DNA of 64,000 nucleotides from the NCBI RefSeq assembly GCF_029633865.1, contig NC_079215.1, positions 55,269,457 through 55,333,456 of the forward strand, written 5' to 3'. The translations under genes and the position numbers were made by a program. Positions 62,846 to 64,000 of the stretch are shown here, one piece after another; positions within the stretch are counted from its first letter, which is position 1, and the number at the start of each line of letters is the position of its first letter. The notes below the pieces were generated by a model. That model worked only from the letters and a program-made list of their open reading frames with translations. It did no database searches and had not been told where the DNA came from. The stretch is from Lampris incognitus. Taxonomy: Eukaryota > Chordata > Actinopteri > Lampriformes > Lampridae.

Positions 62846-64000
62846 CAGTGTCGGCGCTACGGGGGGGCATTGGCCGGGCCTCGCCCCCCCAAATGAAAGT
62901 TGTGCCCCCCCCACCAATTACCCAGTGATGATGTGAAAATTAGTACTTAAACATCATGTAAAAATTAAAATTAATTAATGCACATATCACATTTAAATAC
63001 ATAATCAATAATAATAATAATCAATGAAATAAAATGCTTAAATTTCGTGTTTGTGGAGGAGCGGGGTTAGCAGGACACCGGAGCGGAACATCAGTGCGTG
63101 ATTTTGTCCCTTCAGGTGGCAATTGCGTGTGACACACAGGAAAGGGATACTTTAAAAACGTGGCAAAATCGACTGGGCTAGCTAGCTAACTGTAAAATCA
63201 TGATGGATATAAGAAAGTGGCTTTGTCGTGGTCCAAACAACAAGTCTACACCAGCAGAAAGAGAAAGGACAGATGCTGCAACAACACCCCAGAAAACAGT
63301 TGGGGCCGAGGCGGTGCAACAAGCCAAGATAGTGCCGTTAACACCTCAGCGACTGCTGTTGGTCAAGTGGAGCCTATCAACCACCCCCTCCCCTCCATTC
63401 CCCATCGGCTGCTTCTGCTGCTCTGGCGCCGGGACTGTTGCCAGAGCAGGCCCCTGATGATCTTGGCAATGACAACCCAAACCACGTGATTTTAGAACGC
63501 TTGCACAAGGGTAAAAGACGCTCGTTTGTTAGCGCAAATGGCCACAGCATTCACGTTAAAGGAAAAACGCCCATTCGAGTTTGACAACTTCGCAGCTCGC
63601 ATGACTATTTTAGAGATGGTTTGCTAAAAATACAAGGCGGTTTACTTGGTCAGAGGCGAGTGCTGCACGTTGTTTGTTAACGACGTTCCCCAGCATTGGA
63701 AAAAATGGATAAGACGACACGCTGGCCGCTGGCTGGCGGGTCTGACCCTTTAGTCGAGCGGTTAGCGACGCCACCTGCGGTGCGGGCGATACGGGTTCGC
63801 GTCCCGGCCGCGGCAGTTCCTGTGGTTGCGTTGTCCCCCGAATTCGCTACAGTATTGTGGGGAACACGCTGTCAGGCGTGGCTGTTTTGAAGCAGGCGCC
63901 TCGTCACAGGTCTGCGCGAATTCTGACGGGTGCTTAGTTTGAAGACGTTGCTTTAAATTCGTAACTTAGTTGTGGAGTGTTACACTTGCTCAACAGTGGC
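62846..64000 (+). mobile_element. hAT transposon (ZMYM1-like transposase), left part, interrupted by a small LTR
   Basis: It begins CAGTGTCGGCGCTACGGGGG, a typical hAT terminus with G/C-rich inverted runs to about 62910. An ORF starts at 63200 with MMDIRKWLCRGPNNKSTPAE. Near 63400 the frame shifts, and the downstream frame reads PDDLGNDNPNHVILERLHKG before a stop at about 63580. These resemble the N-terminus of hAT/ZMYM1-like transposases in fish. The family 2 LTR at 63697-63851 is inserted; the far end lies beyond the window. Confidence 0.55.
63697..63851 (+). mobile_element. Solo LTR, miniature LTR family 2
   Basis: 155 bp, the same length as the copy at 17576-17730. It shares CTGGCTGGCGGGTC, TTAGTCGAGCGGTTAGCGA, GGGTTCGCGTCCCGG and the terminus GAATTCGCTACA. 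The T-arm-like stem CGGG/CCCG around TTCGCGT is intact. The flanks GCAT and GTAT are an imperfect 4-bp pair. Confidence 0.65.

Overview
The window is nuclear DNA from a ray-finned (teleost) fish. The clues are GT/AG-spliced genes, long microsatellites, and a teleost set of repeats: L2, RTE, Rex3, I/Nimb and R4-like LINEs, Tc1 and hAT transposons, several tRNA-derived SINEs, Penelope-like pieces and Ty3/Gypsy fossils. Nothing bacterial or viral in lifestyle is present, and most of the sequence is transposable-element debris.

Host genes lie on the minus strand. (1) From about 0.7 to 35 kb there is a tandem set of ZNF318-like genes. Copy C has exons at 34878-34102, 33928-33827 and 32452-31178. 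Copy B has exons at 15489-14899 and 13726-12176, with a possible terminal exon at 4427 and a 3' UTR ending near 3760. Copy A has its first coding exon at 1272-688 and runs off the left edge. A and B share a duplicated block of about 2.2 kb covering promoter and first exon; a third scrap of that promoter lies at about 25.86-26.05 kb. (2) From 43.0 to 52.8 kb lies a complete secernin-2 gene (scrn2) of seven coding exons and 419 codons, with a likely noncoding first exon at about 52.67 kb.

Layout: 0-2.2 kb copy A; 2.3-2.7 kb a miniature LTR element; 3.4-12 kb the B intron and 3' end, filled with LINEs and a Tc1 element nested in an RTE LINE; 12-16.4 kb copy B; 16.4-20.3 kb Gypsy fossils with SINE, Tc1 and small LTRs; 20.4-26.4 kb SINE, RTE and I-type LINEs, a solo LTR and a miniature LTR element carrying a Mutator-like MITE; 27.4-30.8 kb an inverted-repeat transposon holding an L2; 31-35 kb copy C; 36-42.6 kb L1, hAT, Rex3, RTE and Penelope-like relics; 43-52.8 kb scrn2; 53-60 kb SINE, L2, microsatellites and an AT-rich minisatellite; 60-64 kb an R4-like LINE, the head of a hAT element and a small LTR.

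The most unusual signal is a pair of related miniature LTR families with LTRs of about 135 and 155 bp. Each LTR contains a tRNA-like segment with A-box and B-box, and the 135-bp family has a tRNA-Leu-type primer site and 4-bp target duplications. Other points of interest are a perfect 60-bp inverted repeat in the probable scrn2 3' UTR, two tail-to-tail SINEs sharing one target sequence, and ZNF318-like neighbours that keep different exons. All family names come from motif recognition without database searches.
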